This document shows positions 40,347-49,319 of a stretch of DNA of 64,000 nucleotides, one piece after another. The DNA is taken from NCBI RefSeq assembly GCF_000970755.1, contig NZ_KQ034007.1, forward strand, positions 1,991,705 to 2,055,704, given 5' to 3'. Position numbers and translations under genes: made by a program. The notes below the pieces were generated by a model that was given only the letters and a program-made list of their open reading frames with translations, ran no database searches and was not told the origin of the DNA. Numbering within the stretch: the first letter of the stretch is position 1; every line of letters starts with the position of its first letter. This DNA is from Lactobacillus kimbladii (GTDB lineage: Bacteria; Bacillota; Bacilli; Lactobacillales; Lactobacillaceae).

Positions 40347-41654
40347 ATGAACTTTATAAAGAGTTATTTTCAACTCGATAAATATAAAACCAGTGTTAAA
40401 ATCGAATTTCTAGCTGGATTAACTACTTTTATCAGTATGTCATACATTTTATTCGTTAATCCTAGCGTTCTGGGAGCCAGTGGCATGAATAAAGGTGCGG
40501 TTTTTACAGCAACTGCTTTAGCTAGTGCTCTGGGTACTGCAATTATGGGAATTGTTGCTAATTACCCGATTGGGGAAGCTCCTGCCTTGGGCATCAATGC
40601 TTTTTTTGCTTATACAGTTTGCATAGGCATGCATGTTTCATGGGAAACAGCTTTAGCTGCTGTTTTCGTAGCATCTATCATCTTTATTTTAATTACTATG
40701 TTTAAGTTGCGAGAGATGATAATTAACGCTATTCCTTCCGATCTAAAATTTGCCATTTCTTCTGGAATTGGTTTGTTCATCGCTTTCTTAGGAATGCAAG
40801 ACGGTGGCTTAATCGTAGCAAACAAATCAACTTTAGTTGGTTTGGGATCACTTCATGATCCAGCTGTTTGGATTACCATTTTTGGCTTAATTGTTACTGT
40901 TATTTTAATGATCTTAAATGTACCAGGTGCTATCTTTATTGGAATGGTTTTAGCAGCCATTTTTGGTGTAATCACAGGGCAAATTTCTTTACCAACTAAA
41001 ATAATTTCTGTTGCACCAAGCATCGCTCCATCATTTGGTCAAGCAATTTTTCATGTTAAAGACATTAATACTTTACAAATGTGGGTTGTTGTTCTTACTT
41101 TTCTTTTAGTAACCTTCTTTGATACTGCAGGTACTTTAATTGGCTTAGCCCAGCAAGCCGGTTTTATGAAAGACAATAAGATGCCCCGGGTAGGTAAAGC
41201 GCTGGCTTCAGACTCCACGGCCATGATGGTTGGCTCAGTCTTAGGAACTTCACCAGTTGGTGCATTTGTCGAATCTAGTGCTGGTATTGCTGTTGGCGGC
41301 AGAACAGGTTTAACAGCCGTCTTTGTAGCAATTTTCTTTTTAATATCAATGATCTTTAGTCCACTCTTAGGCTTATTTACAACTCACGTAACGGCTCCAG
41401 CACTAATTATTGTTGGTGTCTTGATGGCTCAAAACACCGCTCATATTCAGTGGGATAAAATGGAAATTGCCGTTCCTGCCTTCTTAATTTTAATCGGTAT
41501 GCCTTTAACCTATTCAATTTCAGATGGTTTAGCTCTAGGCTTAATAACATATCCTATATGTATGGTTGCTGCTAAGAGAATAAAAGAAGTTACACCAATG
41601 ATGTGGATACTTTTCTTCGTATTCATCGTATTCTTATGGGTATTGAATTTTTAA
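40347..41654 (+). CDS. NCS2 (AzgA-like) purine permease, copy 1
   Basis: A 435-residue proton-coupled purine carrier of the AzgA/PbuG subgroup. The substrate-site segment is 'GEAPALGINAFFAYTVC' with the conserved Asn, followed later by 'VESSAGIAVGGRTGLTA' and 'FFDTAGTLIGLAQQAG'. About twelve to fourteen membrane segments are visible. GGGAGAGG precedes the ATG. Substrates of the group are adenine, guanine and hypoxanthine. A paralogue lies two genes downstream. Confidence 0.9.
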   Translation: MNFIKSYFQLDKYKTSVKIEFLAGLTTFISMSYILFVNPSVLGASGMNKGAVFTATALASALGTAIMGIVANYPIGEAPALGINAFFAYTVCIGMHVSWETALAAVFVASIIFILITMFKLREMIINAIPSDLKFAISSGIGLFIAFLGMQDGGLIVANKSTLVGLGSLHDPAVWITIFGLIVTVILMILNVPGAIFIGMVLAAIFGVITGQISLPTKIISVAPSIAPSFGQAIFHVKDINTLQMWVVVLTFLLVTFFDTAGTLIGLAQQAGFMKDNKMPRVGKALASDSTAMMVGSVLGTSPVGAFVESSAGIAVGGRTGLTAVFVAIFFLISMIFSPLLGLFTTHVTAPALIIVGVLMAQNTAHIQWDKMEIAVPAFLILIGMPLTYSISDGLALGLITYPICMVAAKRIKEVTPMMWILFFVFIVFLWVLNF

Positions 41655-41691
41655 ACTTACTGATTGTTTTAAAAGAATAATATGTTAAACT

Positions 41692-41736
41692 AAGCAAATA
41701 TAAGGGTGTTTATTCGCCTAATATATTTGCTTTTTT
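41692..41736 (+). terminator. Terminator after NCS2 copy 1
   Basis: AAGCAAATATA and TATATTTGCTT frame a loop with a small GGxG/CGCC pairing, followed by TTTTT. Confidence 0.85.
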
Positions 41737-41755
41737 ATTTAGAAGGGAGTCTTTT

Positions 41756-43201
41756 ATGAAGACGATAGATTATAAAAAATTTATATTGCCACTATTGTTT
41801 GGCTTGATATTCTGGTTTACGACTCCAATTCGTCCTGCCGGAGTATCAGTCCAAGCCTGGCATATGCTGGCAATATTTATTGGAACAATCATTGGTTGTA
41901 TTACGTTACCTATAGCTATTAGCGGTGTTACTTTAATAGGCTTTACTCTTACTATTTGCCTCGGGCTTGCACCCCTTGCCGACAAAATTGTTAACGGGAA
42001 GGTCGTCGCAAAAGGAGCAATTGACGCGTTCGCCAATTCATCTGCTTGGCTAATCGTTATGGCCTTTATGATTTCACGTGGTATTGTAAAAACGGGCTTA
42101 GGTCAGAGAATTGCTTTATATTTTGTTAAATGGTTTGGTCATAAATCCTTAGGCTTAGGCTATGCTATTGGTGCTATTGATTTAATAGTTTCTCCTGCAA
42201 CTCCTTCAAATGGTGCCAGAGCAGGTGGCGTGGTATATCCATTAATTCAATCATTAGCAAATACATTTGACTCTAAGCCCAATGACCCATCTCGTAAAAA
42301 GATGGGAGCATATCTAACTTTTACAGAATTTCAAGTTAACATTATTACTTCATCATTATTTATGACTGCTTGCGCACCTAACTTAATTGCTGTTGCACTT
42401 GCTGGTAAAGCAGGTGTGACTCTCAGCTGGATGCCATGGTTAACGGCCAGCATTGTGCCTGCAGCAATTTGCTTACTTGTTGTACCATATTTTGTTTATA
42501 AGCTTTACCCACCAGAAATCAAGGAAACTCCTAACGCTAAAGAATGGGCTGACGGTGAACTGGCAAAAATGGGTAAACTTACTTTGCCTGAAAAATTAAT
42601 GGCAGTTATTTTTGCAATTACTTTAGTTTTATGGATGCTTTCCAGTACTTTAGGAATAGATGCTACATTGATTGCATTCATTTCTGTTTCACTTTTACTG
42701 CTTACAGGTGTATTAACACCTAAAGACCTGTTAAGCGAAACCGGAGCTTGGAACATTCTGATTTGGTTGTCTATTTTAGTATTTATGGCTGAAAAACTAA
42801 CTCAGTTTGGTTTAATTGGGTGGATATCAACAAGTATTTCTAGTGCAATGAAGGGCCTCAACTGGCTAGTAGTTTTAGTAGTATTAGCACTAGTTCTATT
42901 CTATACTCATTATCTATTTGCCAGTGCCACGGCTCATAATTCAGCAATGTATCTGCCTCTTTTAACCGTAGCAATCTCAGCAGGAGCACCAAAATTACTG
43001 GCAGCACAGTTTTTAGCGCTTTTTTCAGCAATTATGGGTTCCACAACTCACTATTCCAGCCCTGCCGCTTCTGTTTTAGCTTCTTCAGGATATGTTAAGC
43101 AAAATGAATGGTGGAAACTTAGTTTTATATTCGGTATCTTCTATATCTTAGTTTATGGCATAATCGGATTAGCCTGGATGAAACTAATTGGTATGTGGTA
43201 A
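41756..43201 (+). CDS. DASS family anion:sodium (dicarboxylate/citrate) symporter
   Basis: A 481-residue carrier of the divalent-anion:Na+ symporter family: 'AIDAFANSSAWLIVMAFMIS' region, 'SPATPSNGARAGGVVYPL' (SNT/SNG-type substrate loop), 'TACAPNLIAVALAG' and 'HYLFASATAHNSAMYLPLL' (second loop). Close to the plant-plastid-like CitT/YflS type. It would import or exchange malate, succinate, citrate or 2-oxoglutarate. AGAAGGGAG precedes the ATG. Flanked on both sides by terminators and purine permeases, without enzyme partners, so the substrate is open. Confidence 0.9.
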   Translation: MKTIDYKKFILPLLFGLIFWFTTPIRPAGVSVQAWHMLAIFIGTIIGCITLPIAISGVTLIGFTLTICLGLAPLADKIVNGKVVAKGAIDAFANSSAWLIVMAFMISRGIVKTGLGQRIALYFVKWFGHKSLGLGYAIGAIDLIVSPATPSNGARAGGVVYPLIQSLANTFDSKPNDPSRKKMGAYLTFTEFQVNIITSSLFMTACAPNLIAVALAGKAGVTLSWMPWLTASIVPAAICLLVVPYFVYKLYPPEIKETPNAKEWADGELAKMGKLTLPEKLMAVIFAITLVLWMLSSTLGIDATLIAFISVSLLLLTGVLTPKDLLSETGAWNILIWLSILVFMAEKLTQFGLIGWISTSISSAMKGLNWLVVLVVLALVLFYTHYLFASATAHNSAMYLPLLTVAISAGAPKLLAAQFLALFSAIMGSTTHYSSPAASVLASSGYVKQNEWWKLSFIFGIFYILVYGIIGLAWMKLIGMW

Positions 43202-43207
43202 GCTGTT

Positions 43208-43237
43208 AAAGCAAATCTATACAGATTTGCTTTTTTT
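43208..43237 (+). terminator. Terminator after DASS carrier
   Basis: AAAGCAAATCT, four-base loop, AGATTTGCTTT, then a T-run; directly after the stop. Confidence 0.88.
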
Positions 43238-43339
43238 ATTACCTGGGAAATAATTTTGAATAAAATGGATTTTTATACTAAATAAGTTATATACTAGTTA
43301 TATTAGTTCTTTATAATTTTAATATTTTTTGGAGGAAAA

Positions 43340-44650
43340 ATGACGACATTAGATAAAGTCTTTCATTTAAACGATGCTCATACCACTGTTAAGCGCGAGT
43401 TAATAGCTGCATTAACTACGTTTGTCAGTCTCTCCTACATCCTTTTTGTTAACCCTAACATTTTACACGCAGCAGGTATTAATAAGGGAGCGGCTTTTAC
43501 AGTAACCGCAGTTTCAATTGCAATAGGCTGTTTTATTATGGGTCTGGTTGCTAACTATCCTGTAGCCTTGGCTCCCACACTTGGCAGTGCTGCATTTTTT
43601 GCTTACAACGTTTGTGGCGGAATGCACATTAACTGGCAAACTGCCTTAGCTGCTGTTTTAGTTGCATCTGTTTTGTTTATTTTAATAACAGTTTTGAAAC
43701 TTCGTGAAATAGTAGTCGATGCCATTCCACAGGATTTGAAATATGCTATTTCGGCTGGTATTGGCTTATTTATTGCCTTTATTGGCCTGCAAAACGGCAA
43801 ATTAATTGTCAATAGTGATTCAAATTTAGTTACTTTGGGCAAATTTAATTCACCAGCCGTTTGGATTACCCTCTTCGGTTTAGTTTTAACTGTGATTTTA
43901 ATGGCAATGAATGTGCCAGGTTCCATTTTTATCGGTATGGTAGTAACAGCTGTCTTTGGGGTTATTATTGGCCAAGTAGCTGTTCCTAAAGGTATTATCG
44001 CCAGCGCACCAAGCATTGCTCCTACCTTTGGTCAAGCTGTATTTCATTTAAAAGATATTAATACTCCCCAACTATTCATGGTAGTTTTAACCTTTTTACT
44101 GGTTACTTTCTTCGACACTGCAGGAACGCTGATTGGCATGAGTGAACAAGCAGGAATGGTTGATCAAAATGGTAAAATACCACGAATTGGTAGAGCGTTC
44201 CTATCGGATTCGTTAGCCATGGTTGAAGGAGCAGTCTTAGGAACTGCACCACTTGGTACATCTGTTGAATCTAGTGCCGGCATCGCTATGGGTGGTCGCA
44301 CAGGTTTAACTGCAATCTTTGTAGGAATCTTTTTCTTGATTTCAATGATTTTCAGCCCGCTTTTGGCGGTTATTCCCACCACTGTTACTGCTCCAGCATT
44401 GATTATTGTTGGGGTGCTCATGGCAGGAAACCTGAAAAAAATTGACTGGGATAAGTTTGAAATTGCCCTTCCAGCATTTTTGACGGTAGTTGGTATGCCA
44501 TTAACTTATAGCATTTCTGATGGCTTGGCTCTTGGCATGATTGCCTATCCAATTACCATGATTGCATCAAAACAGGCCAAAAAAGTTTCACCAATGATGT
44601 ATATTTTATTAGTTGTATTTGTTATCTTTTTCTTGATCACAAATATGTAA
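43340..44650 (+). CDS. NCS2 (AzgA-like) purine permease, copy 2
   Basis: A 436-residue paralogue of the permease at 40347. It shares 'NKGAAFTVTA', 'VESSAGIAMGGRTGLTA' and 'FFDTAGTLIGMSEQAG'. The substrate-site segment differs: it reads 'LAPTLGSAAFFAYNVC', so the Asn conserved in copy 1 (GINAFF) is Ala. This predicts altered substrate or affinity. GGAGG is well placed before the ATG. Independent unit with own terminator. Copy number and alignment suggest an old tandem duplication, with the DASS gene in between. Confidence 0.88.
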   Translation: MTTLDKVFHLNDAHTTVKRELIAALTTFVSLSYILFVNPNILHAAGINKGAAFTVTAVSIAIGCFIMGLVANYPVALAPTLGSAAFFAYNVCGGMHINWQTALAAVLVASVLFILITVLKLREIVVDAIPQDLKYAISAGIGLFIAFIGLQNGKLIVNSDSNLVTLGKFNSPAVWITLFGLVLTVILMAMNVPGSIFIGMVVTAVFGVIIGQVAVPKGIIASAPSIAPTFGQAVFHLKDINTPQLFMVVLTFLLVTFFDTAGTLIGMSEQAGMVDQNGKIPRIGRAFLSDSLAMVEGAVLGTAPLGTSVESSAGIAMGGRTGLTAIFVGIFFLISMIFSPLLAVIPTTVTAPALIIVGVLMAGNLKKIDWDKFEIALPAFLTVVGMPLTYSISDGLALGMIAYPITMIASKQAKKVSPMMYILLVVFVIFFLITNM

Positions 44651-44671
44651 GAATATCTGTCTAATTACAAC

Positions 44672-44696
44672 GGCCACTTTTAGAAGTGGCCTTTTT
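44672..44696 (+). terminator. Terminator after NCS2 copy 2
   Basis: GGCCACTT, loop TTAG, AAGTGGCC, then TTTTT. Confidence 0.92.
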
Positions 44697-44796
44697 GTTT
44701 ATGCTTAATTGATAAATTACACTTTATTTTTTATTTATTTGCTATTATAATTCATAAAAATATTTACATTTTATTCATGAAAGAAGGTAAATTATC

Positions 44797-45087
44797 ATGT
44801 CCAACACTAAAGAGAAATGGTTCAGCCGCTATATTGGCACTGTTACGTTTTTTGTTGTTGCTTTACTAGCCAGTCTTAATTCTGGCTTTTTCCCTTATTC
44901 AACTGCTGGAAGACTCTGCGCCATTTTGTGGCTGGCCACATTCAGCTTTTTGATATTTGCCTTTGAATATTTAATTAATCACACTAGTCTTGATAATAAA
45001 AATGCTGCAAAAGCAGTGGTAAATTTTAGTATTTGGCTCCTTGCGGCTTTAGTTTTAGTTATATTCAATTTAATTTTACAAAAATAA
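44797..45087 (+). CDS. Hypothetical three-helix membrane protein
   Basis: A 96-residue protein with three hydrophobic segments (about residues 11-30, 40-60, 75-94) and short polar linkers. GAAGG precedes the ATG and a plausible promoter lies in the AT-rich region before. No family recognised. It stands upstream of a dead MFS gene with which it shares no obvious function. Confidence 0.55.
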   Translation: MSNTKEKWFSRYIGTVTFFVVALLASLNSGFFPYSTAGRLCAILWLATFSFLIFAFEYLINHTSLDNKNAAKAVVNFSIWLLAALVLVIFNLILQK

Positions 45088-45158
45088 ACTTTTTTTTAAT
45101 TCATTAATGAAAGAGAAGTTGTAAGGTAGATTAAGTAGCTCGTATTTAATCTATTATT

Positions 45159-45529
45159 ATGAAAGAAGAAAAGACAAAAACAATTAAAAAAGATTATAAA
45201 AAGGCACCTCTTGCAAAAGTTCATTTACGCGTATTGACTGCCATTGCGTTAGGGCTTGCTAGTGGCTTTTCACTAGGAATTACTGGCGTAGCGCCAAATA
45301 TATTCAAATTAGTAACATGTGGACTGGATTAATTGGAGCCGGTGGTGTGGGAACCTATATTACAATCAGTCGTATTGGCGTGGCTGCGGGGACATTTTTA
45401 TTGCCAATTCTAACAGAAATAGGCGGGCCAAACTTGGCAATGCTTGTTTGTGCCTGCGTTCTCTTGGTTGCTTTTGTCATTTATTTAATCTGGGCACCAG
45501 AAACTTCACCTAAATATCTAAAAAAATAA
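45159..45529 (+). pseudogene. MFS transporter with internal deletion and frameshift
   Basis: The first 57 codons ('APLAKVHLRVLTAIALGLA', 'GFSLGITGVAPNIFKL') are the start of an MFS metabolite:proton symporter, ending at a stop at 45330-45332. In the next frame from 45317 there are 70 codons with its C-terminus ('GTYITISRIGVAAGTFLLP', 'VFVIYLIWAPETS' like). Roughly 300 codons are missing between the two parts. A ribosome site (AAGAAG) is weak. The gene is dead. Confidence 0.85.
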
Positions 45530-45539
45530 AATTTAAAAA

Positions 45540-45573
45540 CTAAAAGCACGTTTGTTTGTAACGCGCTTTTTAG
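45540..45573. terminator. Bidirectional terminator
   Basis: CTAAAAGC..CG pairs with CG..GCTTTTTAG around a TTTGTTTGTAA loop. It lies between the dead MFS gene and the end of the convergent fructose-type PTS operon, with T-runs on both strands. Confidence 0.7.
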
Positions 45574-45595
45574 TCATAATATTTTTCTTAATATA

Positions 45596-45925
45596 TTATT
45601 TCTTTAAATAATCAATTGCTTTCTTTAATTCCTGATCAGCATTGATAATAAATGGTTCAGAACCAGATTCATATACATTATCAAGTCCTTCAAATCTATC
45701 TCTCCCAGAAATAGGCACATCTGAAGCAATAATAATTATATCAGCATTTTTAATATCATCTTCAGTCAACTTGTCTTCAGTACCTACACTTCCTTGAGTT
45801 TCTACTTTAACTTCATATCCGAGACTTTTTGCAGCTTTTTTCAAAGCCTCAGCTGCCATATAAGTGTGAGCAATACCAGTTGAACAAGAAGTTACACCAA
45901 CAACTTTCATAATTTTTACCTCCAA
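45596..45925 (-). CDS. PTS fructose-family IIB component
   Basis: A 109-residue IIB with the phosphorylatable cysteine in 'GVTSCSTGIAHTYMAAEAL', the signature of fructose-specific IIB. 'VKVETQGSVGTEDKLTEDDI' (given as a guide) also fits. AGG is before the ATG (GGAGGTAAAAATT). It follows IIC by two bases and closes the operon before the terminator. IIA, IIB and IIC are separate polypeptides here, unlike the fused fruA type. Confidence 0.93.
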   Translation of the reverse strand: MEVKIMKVVGVTSCSTGIAHTYMAAEALKKAAKSLGYEVKVETQGSVGTEDKLTEDDIKNADIIIIASDVPISGRDRFEGLDNVYESGSEPFIINADQELKKAIDYLKK

Positions 45926-45927
45926 AT

Positions 45928-46962
45928 TTATTTATTCTTACCTTTTAAACCAACTTTAAAAATATTAATACATATAGCTGTTACTATAGACCCAATCAAA
46001 ATTGCAATGACAAACATTATTTTATGTGTCGCAACAGGAGTAACTATAATACCTCCTTGAGGGGCATATTCTTCACATCCTGCAAGCATCGCAATGATTG
46101 CTCCAACTATTCCACCAATACAATTTGCAGGAATTACCTTTAAAGGATCTTCAGCAGCAAAAGGAATAGCTCCTTCTGATATACCAATAATTCCCATTAA
46201 AAGCGCTGCCTTTCCAGCACTTTTTTGACTTTCATCCCACAATTTAGGTGCAAACAAAGTTGCTAATCCCATTCCAAGAGGAGGAGTACAAATTGCGACA
46301 GCAACTGGAGCAGCCAGTGTATAAATACCTTGATCAAAATACGCCCAAGCAAATAAACATGCTACTACATTAACAGGTCCTCCCATATCAAACGCTGTCA
46401 TGAAGCCAAGGATTGCTGCTAATAAAATTGCGTTACCATTAGACATAGATTTTAAAAACGCAGTCATTGAGCTCATTATTCCGGCAACCGGAGCAACAAC
46501 AATATATTTCATTATGACAACTACTATTAAACCATCGATCAATGGAACAATAAAAATTGGTACTAATGCCTTTAAGCTTGCTGGTATGGGTTTACAAAGA
46601 GTTTTAGTCCACATAACTACATATCCCGCAAGGATACCAGCTACAATACCTCCTAAAAATCCTGCGCCGTTTTTATATGCTATAAGGCCCCCTAAAAATC
46701 CTGGCATAATTGCTGCTCTATCAGCAAAGCCAAAAGCAATGAAGGCTGCCAATATAGGTACCATTAATTGCATTGAAGTTGTGCCAAACGAATTTAAAGT
46801 TTTTAGGATCGGATTAGTAATAGCGATACCTTTCCCGCTTGTACTTAGAGCTGTGGCAAGAGCAATGTAAATACCCCCAAAAATAACAAATGGAATCATA
46901 TATCCCACTCCTGTCATTAGAGCCCCTTTAATTCTATTTACTTCTCTTTTAAGTACGCTCAT
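45928..46962 (-). CDS. PTS fructose-family IIC component
   Basis: A 344-residue permease: 'LMTGVGYMIPFVIFGGIYIA' at the start, 'MGGPVNVVACLFAWAYF' and 'GISEGAIPFAAEDPLKVIPA' later, all typical of fructose/mannitol-type IIC (GAIPFA motif). About nine membrane helices. GGGG lies near the ATG, four bases after the IIA stop. The substrate is probably not free fructose, given the SIS protein in the same operon. Confidence 0.93.
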   Translation of the reverse strand: MSVLKREVNRIKGALMTGVGYMIPFVIFGGIYIALATALSTSGKGIAITNPILKTLNSFGTTSMQLMVPILAAFIAFGFADRAAIMPGFLGGLIAYKNGAGFLGGIVAGILAGYVVMWTKTLCKPIPASLKALVPIFIVPLIDGLIVVVIMKYIVVAPVAGIMSSMTAFLKSMSNGNAILLAAILGFMTAFDMGGPVNVVACLFAWAYFDQGIYTLAAPVAVAICTPPLGMGLATLFAPKLWDESQKSAGKAALLMGIIGISEGAIPFAAEDPLKVIPANCIGGIVGAIIAMLAGCEEYAPQGGIIVTPVATHKIMFVIAILIGSIVTAICINIFKVGLKGKNK

Positions 46963-46966
46963 TTCT

Positions 46967-47407
46967 TTACCCCTTTTCGTCTAAAATTTTTATTACTTCG
47001 CTTTCGCTTTTTGTTTTTGCTAGAGCATTCAAAATCTCTTTATTTATTAATTTTTTTGCTAAACTCGACAATACTTTTAAATGTATATCACTCTTTTTAT
47101 TTGGTACTCCCAGCATAAAAATCATATTCACCCAACTCTTTGTATCCTTGTTCCACTCAAGAGGTTTTTGTAACCTTAAAAAGGTAATGAATGGCTTTTT
47201 AACATCGCTTGACTTTGCGTGGGGTATGGCAATTGAATTACCCATATAAGTAGTTACTTCGTTTTCTCTTATGAGAATTTTATTTTTAAAATCTTTTGAA
47301 CTTGAATTTAAATAATTGTGCTCTTTTAGTTTTTTAATCAGAAAATCAATTATTTCCTTTTTAGTCTTTAAATTTAAATCTAAAAATACTATGTCAGTAT
47401 TGATCAT
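46967..47407 (-). CDS. PTS fructose-family IIA component
   Basis: A 146-residue IIA of the fructose/mannitol group. The active histidine is in 'GNSIAIPHAKSSDVKKPF', followed by 'NMIFMLGVPNKKSDIHLKVL'. It is a free-standing subunit between the regulator and IIC, overlapping neither by more than a few bases. Phosphate goes from HPr to IIA to IIB in this operon, and IIA may also phosphorylate the PRD regulator upstream. Confidence 0.92.
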   Translation of the reverse strand: MINTDIVFLDLNLKTKKEIIDFLIKKLKEHNYLNSSSKDFKNKILIRENEVTTYMGNSIAIPHAKSSDVKKPFITFLRLQKPLEWNKDTKSWVNMIFMLGVPNKKSDIHLKVLSSLAKKLINKEILNALAKTKSESEVIKILDEKG

Positions 47408-47409
47408 CT

Positions 47410-49311
47410 CTATAATCTAAACCTTTCATTTAACATTTCTGGTATTTTTTTTAAAGGGATAGCTTTTAAACTATTCCAAAACTGGATATCATCTATGCTC
47501 TTACCCATTCTTTGAAAAATAAATTTAAAATCTTTCTCAGAGTTTTTAGTTGCAACAAAATTTATTATTAAATCTACTTTTTCATTTTTTGACCAATTAA
47601 TTGCTTTTTTTAGTTTAAAAATATTCAAAGAAGGGACTAAATGCTTTTCTTTATATATACCATGAACTAAAGCTACATTTTCGCCAATATAAGTAGAGCC
47701 TATTCTTTCTCTCTTTTTTATAACGTTTACATAATTGGGAAAAACTAATTGCTTATCACTCAATATTTTTGAAATTTTCTCTAATACTTGTTGTTTGTTA
47801 TTAACTTCGCTTAAAAACCAACAATGATCATTGGAAAATTTAATAGATACTTTTTGCTGTTTACCATTAATTTGAGAAATAATATTATTAATGTTTTTGA
47901 TGTTATCAAAAGGCTTTATGACTACATACTTTTTATCAGTTATTTTTTTAAGATCTGCCGTAGATATTATGAGATCAACTTTTTTGTACTGTTTAATTTC
48001 ACCTATAGAGGCAGTGCCAATAACATTGTATTTAGGAAAATTATTTATAATTCTTTCTTTAAGTAACGAAGAAATGCCAATTCCGCTTGAACATACAATT
48101 AAAACATTCTTTTTCTTGATTGATCTTTCCTTTGAAGCCATAAAGTGCGTAACTATAAAAGCAACTTCTGAATCTGGCACCTTTTTATCAAAAATAATAT
48201 TTATGTTATCTTGTACGGCTATGAACAGGTACAAATCATGCTCAAGAATATACTTTAAAAAAGGATTATAGATCTCTAATTCAAAATCTATTCTTAATTC
48301 TGCGACTTCTAAATGCACACACAATGAATTAAGCAATTCTTTATCGCTATTGAAGTTATAGTCTGTCTCCTCACTAACTTTTTGTACAAATTTTTTAGTT
48401 TTTAATTTAAAATCTTTGTCTGCATCATAATTATTTTTGTCTAAAACTTTGGAACTAAAAATATACAAAAGAATTAAGTACAATTCCTCTTCAGAAAAAG
48501 TTATACTGTAACTTTTTTCAATACTTAAAATATCTTTTTTTAATATCGGAATATATACATCATAATTAGTGAGCTTATCTTTGATCTTTCCAACAGATGT
48601 AATATTTTTTCCAAGTTTTATTCTTTTCACTGATATTGCTAAATGTATTAGTAGGTTTTTTTTGGATTCAATTGTAAATTTAATATTAAAGTCATATTCA
48701 AGTTTATTAATAAATTCTATTAATGGATTTAGATCAATATTAAACAATTTATTAATATATAGTGGTACATCATTTTTTAATATCTCATTTTCCAAATTAA
48801 AGTCTGACTTCATAAATATGAGTTTTGATAATACTTTTCGCTTTGTTACTTCATCACCTTCAATTTTAAATATTTCATGTTTTTTTATTATCTTTATATT
48901 GTATTGGGAAAGAAAATTATTATTTATCTGGTTAATATCTCTACTCACAGTGCTACGGCTAATAAAAAAATTTGCAGCTATATCTTTTACATAGGATTCA
49001 TGAATAAACAAATACAAACAAATATCAATTTGTCGCATTGTAATTTCAAATTTATTACTTGAAAGATTTTCAAAGATATAATTTTTTAATTTCTCTTTCT
49101 GCTCTGAAGAACCAGTGATTTTTAATCCAGTTCCAGGCTTTTTCTTAATATTTAGTTGAAATTTACACAATACTGATTCTAATTTTTCAAGATCATTAAA
49201 AATCGTTTTTGTAGAAACTGAAAAGATATTAGATAATTGAGCACTAGAAAGATAATTATTCGATTCTATTAACTTAATTAATAATCTTGCTCTTCTTTCC
49301 ATATCTATCAC
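47410..49311 (-). CDS. BglG/MtlR-type PRD transcriptional regulator
   Basis: A 633-residue regulator. An N-terminal winged HTH ('SAQLSNIFSVSTKTIFNDLE', about residues 18-37), a second Mga-like HTH ('AANFFISRSTVSRDINQINN'), two PRD domains, a galactitol-type IIB domain ('LIVCSSGIGISSLLKERI'), and a C-terminal IIA domain with 'VALVHGIYK' where the histidine would be phosphorylated. DNA-binding activators of this kind control PTS operons, including the gfr operons for fructose- and glucose-amines. It lies between the SIS gene and IIA, inside the operon it presumably controls. The composition is very AT-rich. Confidence 0.88.
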   Translation of the reverse strand: MIDMERRARLLIKLIESNNYLSSAQLSNIFSVSTKTIFNDLEKLESVLCKFQLNIKKKPGTGLKITGSSEQKEKLKNYIFENLSSNKFEITMRQIDICLYLFIHESYVKDIAANFFISRSTVSRDINQINNNFLSQYNIKIIKKHEIFKIEGDEVTKRKVLSKLIFMKSDFNLENEILKNDVPLYINKLFNIDLNPLIEFINKLEYDFNIKFTIESKKNLLIHLAISVKRIKLGKNITSVGKIKDKLTNYDVYIPILKKDILSIEKSYSITFSEEELYLILLYIFSSKVLDKNNYDADKDFKLKTKKFVQKVSEETDYNFNSDKELLNSLCVHLEVAELRIDFELEIYNPFLKYILEHDLYLFIAVQDNINIIFDKKVPDSEVAFIVTHFMASKERSIKKKNVLIVCSSGIGISSLLKERIINNFPKYNVIGTASIGEIKQYKKVDLIISTADLKKITDKKYVVIKPFDNIKNINNIISQINGKQQKVSIKFSNDHCWFLSEVNNKQQVLEKISKILSDKQLVFPNYVNVIKKRERIGSTYIGENVALVHGIYKEKHLVPSLNIFKLKKAINWSKNEKVDLIINFVATKNSEKDFKFIFQRMGKSIDDIQFWNSLKAIPLKKIPEMLNERFRL

Positions 49312-49319
49312 CTAATCGT

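Noticed and set aside
43603-44421. Minus-strand frames opposite the NCS2 permease copies
   Set aside because: They are shadows of strongly coding plus-strand genes; composition (Thr/Ile/Lys/Pro-rich) is what the reverse of membrane helices gives.
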